Assembly: GCA_016192705.1 (NCBI GenBank)
Contig: JACPTQ010000036.1
Coordinates: 1-50,526, forward strand
Length of the DNA stretch: 50,526 bases
Reading direction: 5' to 3'
Source of the DNA: Deltaproteobacteria bacterium
GTDB taxonomy: Bacteria > Myxococcota > JACPTQ01
Positions 23,834-33,802 of the stretch are shown piece after piece. Position 1 is the stretch's first letter. Every line of letters begins with the position of its first letter. The notes beneath the pieces were generated by a model that saw only the letters and a program-made list of their open reading frames with translations, was not told where the DNA came from and ran no database searches. Made by a program: the position numbers and the translations under genes.

Positions 23834-26656
23834 ATGAGGGACAGAATAAAATGGCCGGCGCTCGCAGTCCTCGCGATCGCATCGCTTGTGGTTTGCTCAA
23901 AGGACGAGGCCGACCTTTCGAGCGTCACCATTCAACTGAGCGCGTACCAGCTCGCCGTCGGCGGCGTTCAAAAAGTAACCGTGACCGTCACCGCCAAAGA
24001 CAAGGGCGGGAATTCCATGGGAACGTCAGAGGTGATGCGACTGTCTGTCTCCACGGGCACCCTGACCGACTTAACAGACAGCACGACGGGCACAAGCCTC
24101 GAAAAGAACTTCTCGTCAGGCGGAACTTACGTCGCTCAGCTTGCGTGCCCCGCAGCCCCAGTCGTCATCAAGCTCACGGCTTTTACCCGTTACAAAACCG
24201 CCGAGCAGTTTCTGACCTGTGTCGAGGACAACAGCGTCCAGATTACGCTTGCCGCGGGCGCGACCGCTTTGTCGTACAGCACGTCGACCCAACTGACGAC
24301 AACGGTGACCGACTCGAGCCTCGTTTCGTCTGACGGCGGTTCGAATTCGAACAACAAGACGATCACGATCAGCCAAAACCCGGTTGCCGGCTCCTTTTCG
24401 GGTGCGGGAATCCCGGTCGGCGCAGAACAGACATCCGTTGACGTCCCCCTTTATGGCGGCGTCGGTTCGGTCGTGGTCACGTACACGGCGTGGAACAAAG
24501 GCGATCTCACCACGAATCTCACGTCGTGCATAAAGGGGTCTTCGAAATGTGCAACGCTGAACAACATCTCGATTCAGAACGGGCGGATCGTGCAACTCTC
24601 GTCAAGCATTTCGACGCTTACGTACGGCTCCACCGCAACGCTGACCGCTAATGTGAAGTCGGGCGGCGTCGGGGCGAGCGCGGTCCCCGTGAAGTTCGAG
24701 ATGTACCAAAACGCGGGGACGTTTTCCGTGCCGGACGGCGGAAGCGGCATTACCGTCACGCAAAACACCGACAGCCAAGGAAACGCCATCGTCTCATTCA
24801 CCGCGGGCTCAACAACGTACGCTTCCACAACGCTCCTCGCATCGATTGTGGGCGGCCTCACGAGCGAAGCCGACACCGAAAACATCGGCGTCGTCGAAGG
24901 GAAAACGCTCACGCTCACAACACCGGTTTCGCTGCCCACAAGTGGCGTCGGCGACATCTCGCTTCTTGTGACGCAGGGAAGCACCGACGGCGGAACGCCA
25001 GTCTCGACGCCGGTAACGATCCGCTTCTCGTCAACGCCCACCGACGGCGGCGGGGCGTTCAGCACCGATGGGATCGCGGCTTACACGGCGACGCTCGACA
25101 AGGCGACAACACAAGGGACCGGCGTCGTCACGGCGAAGTACAAGGCGGGGACCGTCGAAGGCGTGCAAACGGTCAAAGCGGAGATTGTTGGAAGCACGGA
25201 GCAAACAACGAAGGGGATTACGATCACCCCGGCGGCCGTCGGGTCGATCGAGTTTTGTGCGTCGGATTCGACAACGACATGTGGGAGCGTCAAATCATCG
25301 CCCAACCCGCTCATCCTCGGCGTTATTGGGTCGCGAAAGCCACAGCAGGCGCAGCTTTATTTCATGGTCAAAAACGAGCTCGGCCAAGCGTACACCGATG
25401 GGCAAAGCGTGACCTTCACGCTGAGCGAGGTTTCGAACACCGGGGCGCGCCTCGTCTACACAACCGGAACCACCGGCAATGGCACGGGGCTCGTCACGAC
25501 GACGCTCACGGCCGGGTCGAACCTGCAAAACGTCACGGTCACCGCGACGACCGGATTTGGCGCGCAAACGCGGTCGGTCAACTCGCAGCGCGTGAGTATC
25601 GTGGGCGGCGTCCCGGCCATTCACCGGTCCGACATGCGTTGCTGGGATTCGGTGACGGGTGTCAATGTCATCGCGGGAAGCGCCTTCAACTGTTCCGTGA
25701 ATTTGGGCGATCGCTTCGGAAACTACGCCGACCCGTCGCAGGTTAACTTTTTGGTGGAGGCAGGCCTTATCACGGCCAACGCAACATCTAACTCAACGGG
25801 TCTCGCATCCGTCAGCGGATACCGGCTCGATCCACCGTTTGGCCAGCCGTATTATTGGGGTCCAGCTCGCCCCGAAAACGGACTCGTCTCCACGATCGCA
25901 TTCACGCGCGGCGAGGAGTATTTCTACGATCGAAACTCGAACGGCGTTCTCGACATGAACGGCGGCGGTACTTACGATAAATGCCCATCGAGTGGAAACA
26001 ATCTTTGCTACAACAATCCAACCGACGGTGGTGTTGTCGCTTACGACTGCTATTGCGACATCAAGGAGCCGTTTGTCGACAAGAACGACAACACTCTCTT
26101 CGACCCGGCGATCGCCGAGGAGTTCCGCGACGCACCACCGGAGGACGGCGGCTTCGATCTCGGTAACAACAAGTGGGACAACGACACGCTGATCTGGTTC
26201 GAGCAAAAGATGCTGTTCTTGTATGGTCCCATCGGCGCCGAAGCCTTCAAGAAAACTGCGGCGTCGTGCGAGGCGTCGTCCAAATCGAGCAATTTTGGGT
26301 TGCTGTCCCAGAATACGACCATGACGATCTGTGTTCGTTACACCGACGGGTATCTCAACTGCGCGGGGGTCGGGGGCACGATCGCCATCGCTTCCGACGT
26401 CGCTGATGTGGCCACCCTCGGGATTGTAGGCAGTGCCGAGAACCCGTATGTGGGCGAATCGAGGGACTACTGTTTCAGCGCGTTTTCGCAAAACCCGGCC
26501 AAACTGCCGTATTTCGAATTTCTGATGAAAAACAAACACGTAACCGCGGCGGGCGATACGGCCAAGGACGTCACGCTCACGATCTCGCGAACGGGTGGCA
26601 ATCTTGCCGGTGGACCAACCATCTTCCTTTTCGGACAAGCGATGGTCGCGCCGTAG
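23834..26656 (+). CDS. Large secreted protein with bacterial Ig-like repeats
   Basis: The 940-residue protein has a signal sequence (MRDRIKWPALAVLAIASLVV, then Cys), possibly a lipoprotein although the lipobox has Val before Cys. About residues 25-610 hold five to six Ig-like (Big_1/invasin type) domains, with recurring patterns such as GNAIVSFTAG and TTTLTAGSNLQNVTVTA. The C-terminal third has Asp-rich loops (DRNSNGVLD, DKNDNTLFDP) that look like calcium sites and a Cys-rich segment (YDCYCD). This suggests a rod-like adhesin or surface protein. ATG 23834 has GGAGG 7 nt upstream and agrees with the promoter; the ATG at 23801 lies before the predicted transcript start. Confidence 0.82.
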   Translation: MRDRIKWPALAVLAIASLVVCSKDEADLSSVTIQLSAYQLAVGGVQKVTVTVTAKDKGGNSMGTSEVMRLSVSTGTLTDLTDSTTGTSLEKNFSSGGTYVAQLACPAAPVVIKLTAFTRYKTAEQFLTCVEDNSVQITLAAGATALSYSTSTQLTTTVTDSSLVSSDGGSNSNNKTITISQNPVAGSFSGAGIPVGAEQTSVDVPLYGGVGSVVVTYTAWNKGDLTTNLTSCIKGSSKCATLNNISIQNGRIVQLSSSISTLTYGSTATLTANVKSGGVGASAVPVKFEMYQNAGTFSVPDGGSGITVTQNTDSQGNAIVSFTAGSTTYASTTLLASIVGGLTSEADTENIGVVEGKTLTLTTPVSLPTSGVGDISLLVTQGSTDGGTPVSTPVTIRFSSTPTDGGGAFSTDGIAAYTATLDKATTQGTGVVTAKYKAGTVEGVQTVKAEIVGSTEQTTKGITITPAAVGSIEFCASDSTTTCGSVKSSPNPLILGVIGSRKPQQAQLYFMVKNELGQAYTDGQSVTFTLSEVSNTGARLVYTTGTTGNGTGLVTTTLTAGSNLQNVTVTATTGFGAQTRSVNSQRVSIVGGVPAIHRSDMRCWDSVTGVNVIAGSAFNCSVNLGDRFGNYADPSQVNFLVEAGLITANATSNSTGLASVSGYRLDPPFGQPYYWGPARPENGLVSTIAFTRGEEYFYDRNSNGVLDMNGGGTYDKCPSSGNNLCYNNPTDGGVVAYDCYCDIKEPFVDKNDNTLFDPAIAEEFRDAPPEDGGFDLGNNKWDNDTLIWFEQKMLFLYGPIGAEAFKKTAASCEASSKSSNFGLLSQNTTMTICVRYTDGYLNCAGVGGTIAIASDVADVATLGIVGSAENPYVGESRDYCFSAFSQNPAKLPYFEFLMKNKHVTAAGDTAKDVTLTISRTGGNLAGGPTIFLFGQAMVAP

Positions 26657-26702
26657 ACCGCACTTGCGCGAGGGGGGAGGATTGAATAGAGTTTGAGCCC
26701 GC

Positions 26703-26731
26703 TTGCTTAGGAAAGGGTGAGCGGGGATACT
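26703..26731 (+). promoter_or_regulatory. Promoter candidate for the lipoprotein/transglycosylase operon
   Basis: TTGCTT (26703-26708), a 17-nt spacer and GATACT (26726-26731) lie 45 nt before the first gene. This is moderate: the -35 box matches only in part. Confidence 0.35.
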
Positions 26732-26775
26732 TAAGGTAAGCCCCCCGAAAACAAGCCCATTGGAGGAGTGAAACA

Positions 26776-27612
26776 ATGAAAAAGAGGTTTGGGATTTTGG
26801 CGATTTCGTTGCCGGCGGCGTTTGCCGTTGGGTGCAACCTCGACACGGGGATCAAAGTGAGCTGGACGGTGACCGGCGGTTGCCCGACGGGGGCGGTGAT
26901 CCAAATTAAGGGGACGAGCACGTCGGGAGCAGCGGCACGCGAGTCGTGTGGAACGACGTCGGGCGCGTCGTGTATCGCGGGGTCGCAGGTCATCGCATGC
27001 AGCGCGGCAACCGTAACGATCCTCAACTGGGCATCCGGGAATTGGAACATCACGGTCAACTTGCTCGGGTCGACCGACACCTACGGGGCAAGTCCGCTCG
27101 CCACAGCGGCGCTGACGGGCAAGACGGTCACCGAAGGCCAGATAACCGATCTCGGGAGCGTGACGCTGACATCGGGCGGTGGCGGAACGACGTCGGTCAA
27201 CGTCACGGTTACGTTCGAAAGCGGCGCGTCGTGCACCGGAGCGGACCTGACAGGAACCGCGGGCGCGGGGGCGCAGTGCCGTGGGCTTCGTTACAAGCTG
27301 ACTTGCGGAAGCAACGTCTTCCGCAACACGAATGGTGACGCAACACCAACCACCGATCAGGTGAACGCGTGCGGCGCGACCGCGACGGCGTCAAACTCAA
27401 ACTTTGCCGGCTCGGGGTCGTGCACCCTTGAAGCGCAGCTCGTTTCGGCGACGGCGGCTTGCTCGGGAACCGCGCCGTCAACGTGGGAACATTGTGACTA
27501 TTACGGAACGGCGTCGGTCACGGTCACGGCGGGCCAGGCGAACAACATCAGCGTCAACACGACCAAGATGAGCCCTGGCGCAACGCCGTGTCCGCTCACA
27601 AAGCCCTGGTAA
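26776..27612 (+). CDS. Lipoprotein, first of a related pair
   Basis: The 278-residue protein has a clear lipoprotein signal (MKKRFGILAISLPAAFAVGC) with Cys20. After it comes DTGIKVSWTV and Ser/Thr/Gly-rich beta structure with about ten further cysteines, some in loops such as SCIAGSQVIACS and SCTLEAQLVSATAACS. No family is recognised. The start has GGAGGAG followed by TGAAACA. The next gene starts 4 nt after the stop and encodes a smaller protein with the same opening after the lipid Cys (TGIDFSW), so the two are probably paralogous. The operon continues with a transglycosylase and an anchored surface protein. Confidence 0.8.
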   Translation: MKKRFGILAISLPAAFAVGCNLDTGIKVSWTVTGGCPTGAVIQIKGTSTSGAAARESCGTTSGASCIAGSQVIACSAATVTILNWASGNWNITVNLLGSTDTYGASPLATAALTGKTVTEGQITDLGSVTLTSGGGGTTSVNVTVTFESGASCTGADLTGTAGAGAQCRGLRYKLTCGSNVFRNTNGDATPTTDQVNACGATATASNSNFAGSGSCTLEAQLVSATAACSGTAPSTWEHCDYYGTASVTVTAGQANNISVNTTKMSPGATPCPLTKPW

Positions 27613-27616
27613 ACCA

Positions 27617-28198
27617 ATGTGGTCAACGCCCCCGAAGGTTTTGCGCCCCGGGGGCGTGCCGCGCACGCAGCTAACTTCGCGAACAGCTCTAGTCGTTTCC
27701 GCGTCGCTTCTGGCGCTTGCGATGGTGCCCAGTTGTAAGCGCGGCACGGGAATCGATTTTTCTTGGGCGCTCACCGCGGCGCCGACGCTCGATGCGTCGG
27801 TTGGAGTTTGCGACGACGCGTCGACCGGGTGCGGAGATGCTTCGGTCGACTGCGCGAACTCGCGCATCAAATACATTCGCGTGCGGCTCACGGGCGAGCG
27901 TCTCGCCGACGCGGGACTTGGACAACCGGCAACCGTTAAGTTCGATTGCGACCAAGGGATTTCGCGTGTCGTCGATATCCCCGAAGATTCATACGCCGTC
28001 ACGCTCGAAGCGCTCGACTGTACCGACGCGGGGGCGACGCTCGGCTCGGGGACAACGACGACGGTGGTCTCAGAAGGGGTCGTCTCGCGAACGGACAAGG
28101 TAGACGTCGCGCTCACTGCGCTCGGCGATTTGAGCTGCGTCGCAGACGCGGGCGTGGATGGCGGCGAATCTGTGGACGCGGGCGACGGTGGAACGTGA
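27617..28198 (+). CDS. Lipoprotein, second of a related pair
   Basis: The protein has up to 193 residues. A signal region (LVVSASLLALAMVPSC) precedes KRGTGIDFSWALTAAP, matching the mature start of the gene before it (DTGIKVSWTV). An Asp/Ala/Gly-rich stretch with four cysteines follows, then a beta-rich domain and an acidic DAG-rich tail. The ATG at 27617 gives an unusually long n-region and has no ribosome site. GTG 27656 would give a 27-residue signal (MPRTQLTSRTALVV...), but it lies within the hairpin at 27626-27657. Translation may therefore be coupled to the upstream gene. The stop overlaps the next start as GTGA. Confidence 0.72.
   Translation: MWSTPPKVLRPGGVPRTQLTSRTALVVSASLLALAMVPSCKRGTGIDFSWALTAAPTLDASVGVCDDASTGCGDASVDCANSRIKYIRVRLTGERLADAGLGQPATVKFDCDQGISRVVDIPEDSYAVTLEALDCTDAGATLGSGTTTTVVSEGVVSRTDKVDVALTALGDLSCVADAGVDGGESVDAGDGGT
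27626..27657 (+). other. Stable hairpin at the lipoprotein gene junction
   Basis: ACGCCCCCG (27626-27634) and CGGGGGCGT (27649-27657) form a perfect 9-bp GC-rich stem with a 14-nt loop. No T run follows, so it is not a standard terminator. Its place just after one stop codon and over a possible next start suggests RNA-stability or translational control. Confidence 0.45.
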
Positions 28199-30420
28199 TT
28201 GTCGCGCCGGCCATCGCCATGACCGCTTTCGCGATCACGGCCGCCCTACCATCGACGACCGAAACGAGCCCGCGCCTTTCGTCCACAGATTGGATGGAGC
28301 GAAAATCCGCGGCGATTGCGTCGGTCCGGGCGCGTGAAAAGGCACAGGTCCCGGCGCTTCGGGCGTGCATGAACGACGAATCGGTTGACGCGTTTGTCGC
28401 GTGCGCGTGGGCCGCGCACCGCCTCGGCGATCCAAACGCGCTCACGGTCGTCTCGCGCGAGCTCGAGGCGCGCCACATCCATCGCCGCGTCAACGCGGTC
28501 GACGACCTCGCCGAGTTCCAAGACGTTAAAACAATCCCGCTGCTCATCGCAGCGCAAAGGCGCTGGCCATGGCAAGCGCGCGCCAGAGCCGCAATCGCGC
28601 TCGGCGAGCTCGGCGACGAACGCTCGGCACCGGCGCTTGCCGAGAGGCTTGCCGACTCCGCGTGGGTCGTTCGATGGAGAGCCCTCGACGCCCTCGGGAA
28701 GCTTGCCCGCGGGCCGCTCCCCGTTGACTCGCCGCCCGCGCGTACGCCCGTCGCCCCAACCGGTGACCTATCGCCCTTTACCGTCGTTGACGTTGAACTC
28801 GACAGCGAGACGACCGTCGACCCCAAAGCTCTCGAATCGACGCTCGCTCCCCTTCCACCCGGTTTCTCGGCGCGGTTGCGTCCGCGGCTCTACGCTCTCC
28901 TTCGCGACGAATGGCCAGCCGTTCGTGGTGGTGCCCTTGCAGCGCTCGGCCGGTTTGGAACGCGCGCCGACCATTCGCTCATCGTCCGCGGCCTGAAAAG
29001 CCGCGAACCGCTCATTCGCGTGGGTGCCATGGTGGGTGCCGTCGCCGCAAACATCCCGGGTCTTGTAAAGCACCTTACGCGTCGCCTCGCCGACCCAAAC
29101 GCCGACGTCGCACTCGCCGCCGCACGCGCCCTCAAAAAACTCGGCGAAACGCTCCCGGCCTCATTTGGCGTCGCCCTTCTCGCGCGCGCCACCGATCGCG
29201 CCTCACTCGAAAGAACACACGCCGTCTTTACCGAGCTTGGTCCGGACGCGTCATCAAAGCTCTTCGCAAGCCTTGTCGACCCAGCGCTCCAGCGAAATCG
29301 CGCCGCGCGCCACGCGGCCCACTGGCTCTCGCGGCGAATGTCCACAACCGGCGTAGCAAGCCACACCTTGTGGCAACTCGCCGCGCACCATCGCACCGCA
29401 GCCGACCGACTTTACGCAACCGGACACGCGCCACACGCGTTCGCGACGATTGAGGTCGCTTCGTTCGCGTCACCGCTCCCGCTCGCGCCAACGATTGCGG
29501 CACGTGCCTCCGCGATATCAACGCATCTCCGCACGGCGACCGTCGCACGTCGTGGTCGTCGTGCCGCGCGACTCGCACGCATGCCACGCGATGAATCGAC
29601 CCCCGAATCTCCTCCCGGCGACGACCCAAGCCACCTCAACACGAGTTGGCCACGACACGCGGTCTACAACATGCGTGCACAAAACACCTTCAACGCCGAA
29701 ATCCTCGCCGCCGCGCGCGAACTTCCCGGTCTCGACCCACTCATCCTCAAGGCCCTCATCTTCCAAGAATCAAACTTCGACCCCTGGGCGCGCAACGACT
29801 ACGACTGCGCAGGGCTCGCCCAATTCTGCCCCTACGCAGGCCGTGACGAAGGCGTCCCCCCATCCCGCAAGAAAGAAGACTTCTTCAACGATCCACGCTA
29901 CATCCCACGCCGCGCCCTCATCGCCGCCGCGCGCCACTTGCGACGCAAACTCGCCGCACTCGACACAACCGCGTTTCGCCGGTTTGGCCGCCCCGCGGGC
30001 CGCGACCTATGGGCCTTCGTCCTCGCATCGTACAACGGAGGCGAGCGCCAAGTTCTAAACGCCATGCAACACACCTACGAAAAAGGGCTCGCGGTCTACG
30101 ACGAAACGCGCGGTGCGTCGGCAACAGCGACCCCCACCGACATCAACGCGCGCGACGAATTTGCGCGAGCGTACGCTCGCAAATGGGCGAACGTTATCGG
30201 CGACCTCGAATCGTTTGAGGACGCGCCCCTCTTCAAGATGACATCGAAGAGCTACTCCTGGTATCGTCCCTACGGTCGTTACGCGCCACTCGCCGGAGCC
30301 GCCGCGAAATATTTCGAGATCGGGCTGTTCCCGGTTGAAATTCTCGATCGAGCGGCGGGCGGCGCGAAGGGGGCCAATCGGGCCGAAAGTGGAAACGGAC
30401 CACCGCGCCCCTTAAACTGA
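28195..30420 (+). CDS. HEAT-repeat protein fused to a lytic transglycosylase (SLT) domain
   Basis: The 741-residue protein starts with a hydrophobic stretch (VAPAIAMTAFAITAALPS) that may act as signal. Residues ~30-400 contain HEAT-like helical repeats (RAAIALGELGDERSAPALAERLAD, in pieces such as VRGGALAALGRFG). The C-terminal domain is a soluble lytic transglycosylase of the Slt70 type: LKALIFQESNFDPWARN with the catalytic Glu, AGLAQFCP, and LASYNGGERQVLNAM. It should cleave peptidoglycan glycan strands to anhydromuramic ends; the HEAT part may hold partner proteins. The GTG at 28195 overlaps the upstream stop (GTGA). It is third of four secretion-related genes, which suggests local wall opening for an envelope structure. 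Confidence 0.85.
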   Translation: MIVAPAIAMTAFAITAALPSTTETSPRLSSTDWMERKSAAIASVRAREKAQVPALRACMNDESVDAFVACAWAAHRLGDPNALTVVSRELEARHIHRRVNAVDDLAEFQDVKTIPLLIAAQRRWPWQARARAAIALGELGDERSAPALAERLADSAWVVRWRALDALGKLARGPLPVDSPPARTPVAPTGDLSPFTVVDVELDSETTVDPKALESTLAPLPPGFSARLRPRLYALLRDEWPAVRGGALAALGRFGTRADHSLIVRGLKSREPLIRVGAMVGAVAANIPGLVKHLTRRLADPNADVALAAARALKKLGETLPASFGVALLARATDRASLERTHAVFTELGPDASSKLFASLVDPALQRNRAARHAAHWLSRRMSTTGVASHTLWQLAAHHRTAADRLYATGHAPHAFATIEVASFASPLPLAPTIAARASAISTHLRTATVARRGRRAARLARMPRDESTPESPPGDDPSHLNTSWPRHAVYNMRAQNTFNAEILAAARELPGLDPLILKALIFQESNFDPWARNDYDCAGLAQFCPYAGRDEGVPPSRKKEDFFNDPRYIPRRALIAAARHLRRKLAALDTTAFRRFGRPAGRDLWAFVLASYNGGERQVLNAMQHTYEKGLAVYDETRGASATATPTDINARDEFARAYARKWANVIGDLESFEDAPLFKMTSKSYSWYRPYGRYAPLAGAAAKYFEIGLFPVEILDRAAGGAKGANRAESGNGPPRPLN

Positions 30421-30432
30421 AGGAATAAGAAG

Positions 30433-33400
30433 ATGCGTTACTTAACAACTCTCGGAGCGGTGGTGACGATTGGCGTTGGGGCAGGCGTCGGCCCCGCGCG
30501 CGCGGCAACCTTCTCAGCGACGTGCGCCGATCTTCAGGCGACGCTCGACGGCGCAGACGCGGGTGACCTCGTCGTGCTCACGACCGACTGCCATCTCGGG
30601 GCGTCGAGCCCAGCGTTCGTGATGCGTCGCAACTTCGTCACGCTCGAGGGACTCGCGGATGGCGGCGCGGAGCCAGAGACATCGATCACTGCAGACGGGG
30701 GCGCGGCGATTCTCGGGCTGCAGATCACCGGAAACGACAACCAAGTGCGGCGACTTCGCTTCACGGGGTTTGGCCTCAATGCGATTCGAATCGAGGGCGC
30801 GGGCTTTGATGCCGGGACTGGCCTGCGTAACTTTCTCGGAATGGACGGCGGCGCGGCAAAGGATCAGGTTTTTGTTATCGGCACAACGTTCCCAGCGAGC
30901 TTCGGCGCCACAACGCCCTGCCAAGGGGCCGCCATCTGCATTCGCGGCAACGAGGCATCCGACAACATTGTCGACACCGCATTTCTCACGAACAACTTTA
31001 TCGGCGTCGAAATCATCGACAGCGCCCATAAGAACACTGTCCGAGGCTGCACCATCACGGGCAGCTCCGGCTTCGGTATCCTCGTTGCGCGTGGACGCGA
31101 CCCCGTCGTTGCGAGCGCCTCCTACCTTTACAACTTCCCAAACAACCTCCTCGGCAACACGATTCGCCAAAGCGGAATCGCTGGAATAGCCCTGTTCGGT
31201 ACAGACCCCCAAACACTCGTGGAGGATGCCGGCGACAGAGTTCTCGGCAACACCGTTCAATGTACAACCGGTGTTCTACCGAATGGCGGCGTCTTCCCGA
31301 GTTTCGGGTTCACCGAGTTGACCCGCCTCATGCAACTTGGCCGCCTCGGCGGAACCGGCATCATCGTGGGATCCGACGGCGACCGCGGTTCGTCGGGCAA
31401 CGCGCTTGTCGGCACCGCCGCGCAACCGAACATCGTCCAATGGAACGCGGGTTACGGCGTGCTGAATCTGCTCGCGTGGGACACCGTTTACGACAGCAAC
31501 GTTATCACCGACAATCAAAAGTCTGGGTTCGCCGACGTCCTATCGTTTGTTTGGTTTTACGTGCCGCAGTTTTACGCGCTGCAGACCCAGTACAATTCGA
31601 CGTTTGCCACCCAAACCCCTCCGCTCGTCGTTCGCAACACGATTCTTCGAAACGGCGCGGCGCTCGCACCCGGCAGCATCGCGTCGTGCACGATTGCACC
31701 AGCCGACGCTTCAGTTTGCGCGGTGACGCCGTTCGATGCGGGCGGTTGGATCGGAGACAACGACGGCGTTTTCCTGTTTGGTTCGACTGCGATCCTACGC
31801 GGAAACAACATTTCGTTTAACGCGGGGTACGGACTTTCAGCCCACATCGAATACGGACAGTATTTCGCCGACTTTTATAACCTTTCGACCTCTTTCATCG
31901 CCTCTCCCGCCGCAACGAACGACGACACGCGATCGTACCCGACGCTGGGTGCACCGCTTTCAATTCCGGCGAGTTCGTTTCCGTCGGCCGACAAAAACAT
32001 GTTCGAGGGAAATCGCCTGGGCGGCGCGTTGGCGCTCGACTGCATCACAACGGCGCAGGCGTACGTCGCCGATTACAACGACTTCAGTCGCGCCAATTGC
32101 GGAAATGCGTCGTTCACTCAGGCCTTCTATGGAGGTGTCGAGCTTCTTCGCGAGATCGACGCAGGCGTTTACATCTCCGTTGATTCGGGCGTTGATTTCA
32201 TCAGTATTCGCTCGCTTTACGACGCTTCGACCTTCAATGCAGCGGGCGATGGTGGGCCCGTGTTTTCGGGCGAGACAACGCTGCAAGGGGGCGCGACCGG
32301 AAACGGTATCTGGGGTCCACCGGGCGTCAACCACAACGACGCGCGCACATGGTTTCGCGTACCGGCGTTTGAGGTTTTGCCAAACGACGGCGGATATCGC
32401 ATTCATACACCGCATTCGGTCGAGGTCTTCATGAACGACGCCGGTGGTCGTGTCGCATCAACGGTTTACAGTTTCGATGGCGTTTCAAGTACGGAGCGTG
32501 GGATTCAACGTCGCCTCGCGCCTGGCGTAACCGACTCAAAATCGGGGCTCGACTCGTTTCAAATTGCGTCGGCCGTGATTCCGCTTCCGGGAGCCGTCGG
32601 GGCAACGGCGGTCATCGACACGGTTCCATCGTGCTTGGCCGCGCCGCTCGTTGACGTGCGCCACACGTACGCCGTTGCGGGCACTTACACGATGACGCTC
32701 ACGCTTCGCGATGCGGCCGGGCAAACGCTAGTTGGAACAAGGGGCGTCACAATTCTAACCACGAACGCGTTCGGTATCCCGGTCGGCCCGCCGCAACTTC
32801 GCATCATCGCGTTGCCAACCGAGGGGAATGCGCCGCTCGCGGTCAGCTTTAGTTCGGTCGCAACGCCCGGCCTCAACGCAACCTCAATCGATGGCTATCT
32901 CTGGGACTTTGGCGACGGGACGACGGCGACGACGGCGTCCACATCAAAGACGTTTGCATCGGCGGGAAGCCAGCGCGTCAAGTTGACCGTCGTCGACAAC
33001 AACGGCGTCACGACGCGGGTCGATGAGTTGATTCTTGTAACGGCGGACGGCGGGCGCCCACCCACGGTCGAGGCGTTCGCGTCGACGGTCTCGGGTGACG
33101 GGCCAATCACGGTCACATTTTCGGCGCTCACGAATCCAACCGAGGTTGCCTCCACGGTTTGGGATTTCGGCGACGACGCCGGCGCGCAAACGGGCAAAAC
33201 CGTTGTGCACTCGTTCTCAACACCTGGAATCTACACGACGCGCGTTACGGTGACGGACAATGGCGGCCTCACGGGACGCGACAGCGTTGAGGTGATCGTC
33301 ACGAAAAACGGGAAAATCCCGCCTAAAATCATCTCCATCGGCGGCGCCACCGCGGACGTCGGAATTTCATACGTCTACGACTCCGACAATCGCGTTGCGG

Positions 33401-33786
33401 TTCGAGGGACGCCGCCATTCGTTTTCCAGGTTGGCAAGAGTGTCGGCGGCGCCACGGTGAACACGGTCAGTGGATTCACAATCTCGCCGGCAACGGGGCT
33501 TGTCGACTGGGTTCCCATGGCGAGCCAGGGCGGGGGGCAAACGTTTGACCTCAGCGTCACGGTAACGGGCGCAAGCCAAACCACCGACACCACCTTCCTC
33601 ACGACGGCGGATTGGCGCGTCACAGTTTCAGGCGGTGCAAACGCCCTCAAGGCGGTTCGCGGATGCAGCTGCAGCTTGGATAGCCAGGGCGAACCCAACG
33701 GCATCGCCGCATTTGTTGCATTCGCAGCGCTGTTGTTCGCGATAAAGTTTTCGCGCAATCGATCGCGTCGACGCCGAGTCGCTTAA
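30433..33786 (+). CDS. Anchored surface protein: beta-helix, PKD domains, MYXO-CTERM-like tail
   Basis: The 1117-residue protein has a Sec signal ending ARA-ATF (residue ~25). Residues ~30-480 follow the right-handed beta-helix pattern (NTVRGCTITGSSGFGILV; NDNQVRRLRFTGFG). Two PKD domains show WDFGDGT and WDFGDD near residues 825 and 910, followed by a cadherin-like/putative-Ig domain. The last ~40 residues are GCSCS, a hydrophobic helix (IAAFVAFAALLFAIKF) and RNRSRRRR, the layout of MYXO-CTERM sorting signals. The start has AAGGAATAAGAAG upstream. It lies 12 nt after the transglycosylase gene, in the same operon. The likely role is a cell-surface or exported adhesin/enzyme; no catalytic site is recognised. 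Confidence 0.85.
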   Translation: MRYLTTLGAVVTIGVGAGVGPARAATFSATCADLQATLDGADAGDLVVLTTDCHLGASSPAFVMRRNFVTLEGLADGGAEPETSITADGGAAILGLQITGNDNQVRRLRFTGFGLNAIRIEGAGFDAGTGLRNFLGMDGGAAKDQVFVIGTTFPASFGATTPCQGAAICIRGNEASDNIVDTAFLTNNFIGVEIIDSAHKNTVRGCTITGSSGFGILVARGRDPVVASASYLYNFPNNLLGNTIRQSGIAGIALFGTDPQTLVEDAGDRVLGNTVQCTTGVLPNGGVFPSFGFTELTRLMQLGRLGGTGIIVGSDGDRGSSGNALVGTAAQPNIVQWNAGYGVLNLLAWDTVYDSNVITDNQKSGFADVLSFVWFYVPQFYALQTQYNSTFATQTPPLVVRNTILRNGAALAPGSIASCTIAPADASVCAVTPFDAGGWIGDNDGVFLFGSTAILRGNNISFNAGYGLSAHIEYGQYFADFYNLSTSFIASPAATNDDTRSYPTLGAPLSIPASSFPSADKNMFEGNRLGGALALDCITTAQAYVADYNDFSRANCGNASFTQAFYGGVELLREIDAGVYISVDSGVDFISIRSLYDASTFNAAGDGGPVFSGETTLQGGATGNGIWGPPGVNHNDARTWFRVPAFEVLPNDGGYRIHTPHSVEVFMNDAGGRVASTVYSFDGVSSTERGIQRRLAPGVTDSKSGLDSFQIASAVIPLPGAVGATAVIDTVPSCLAAPLVDVRHTYAVAGTYTMTLTLRDAAGQTLVGTRGVTILTTNAFGIPVGPPQLRIIALPTEGNAPLAVSFSSVATPGLNATSIDGYLWDFGDGTTATTASTSKTFASAGSQRVKLTVVDNNGVTTRVDELILVTADGGRPPTVEAFASTVSGDGPITVTFSALTNPTEVASTVWDFGDDAGAQTGKTVVHSFSTPGIYTTRVTVTDNGGLTGRDSVEVIVTKNGKIPPKIISIGGATADVGISYVYDSDNRVAVRGTPPFVFQVGKSVGGATVNTVSGFTISPATGLVDWVPMASQGGGQTFDLSVTVTGASQTTDTTFLTTADWRVTVSGGANALKAVRGCSCSLDSQGEPNGIAAFVAFAALLFAIKFSRNRSRRRRVA

Positions 33787-33802
33787 CCATGTGCACAAAC
33801 TG

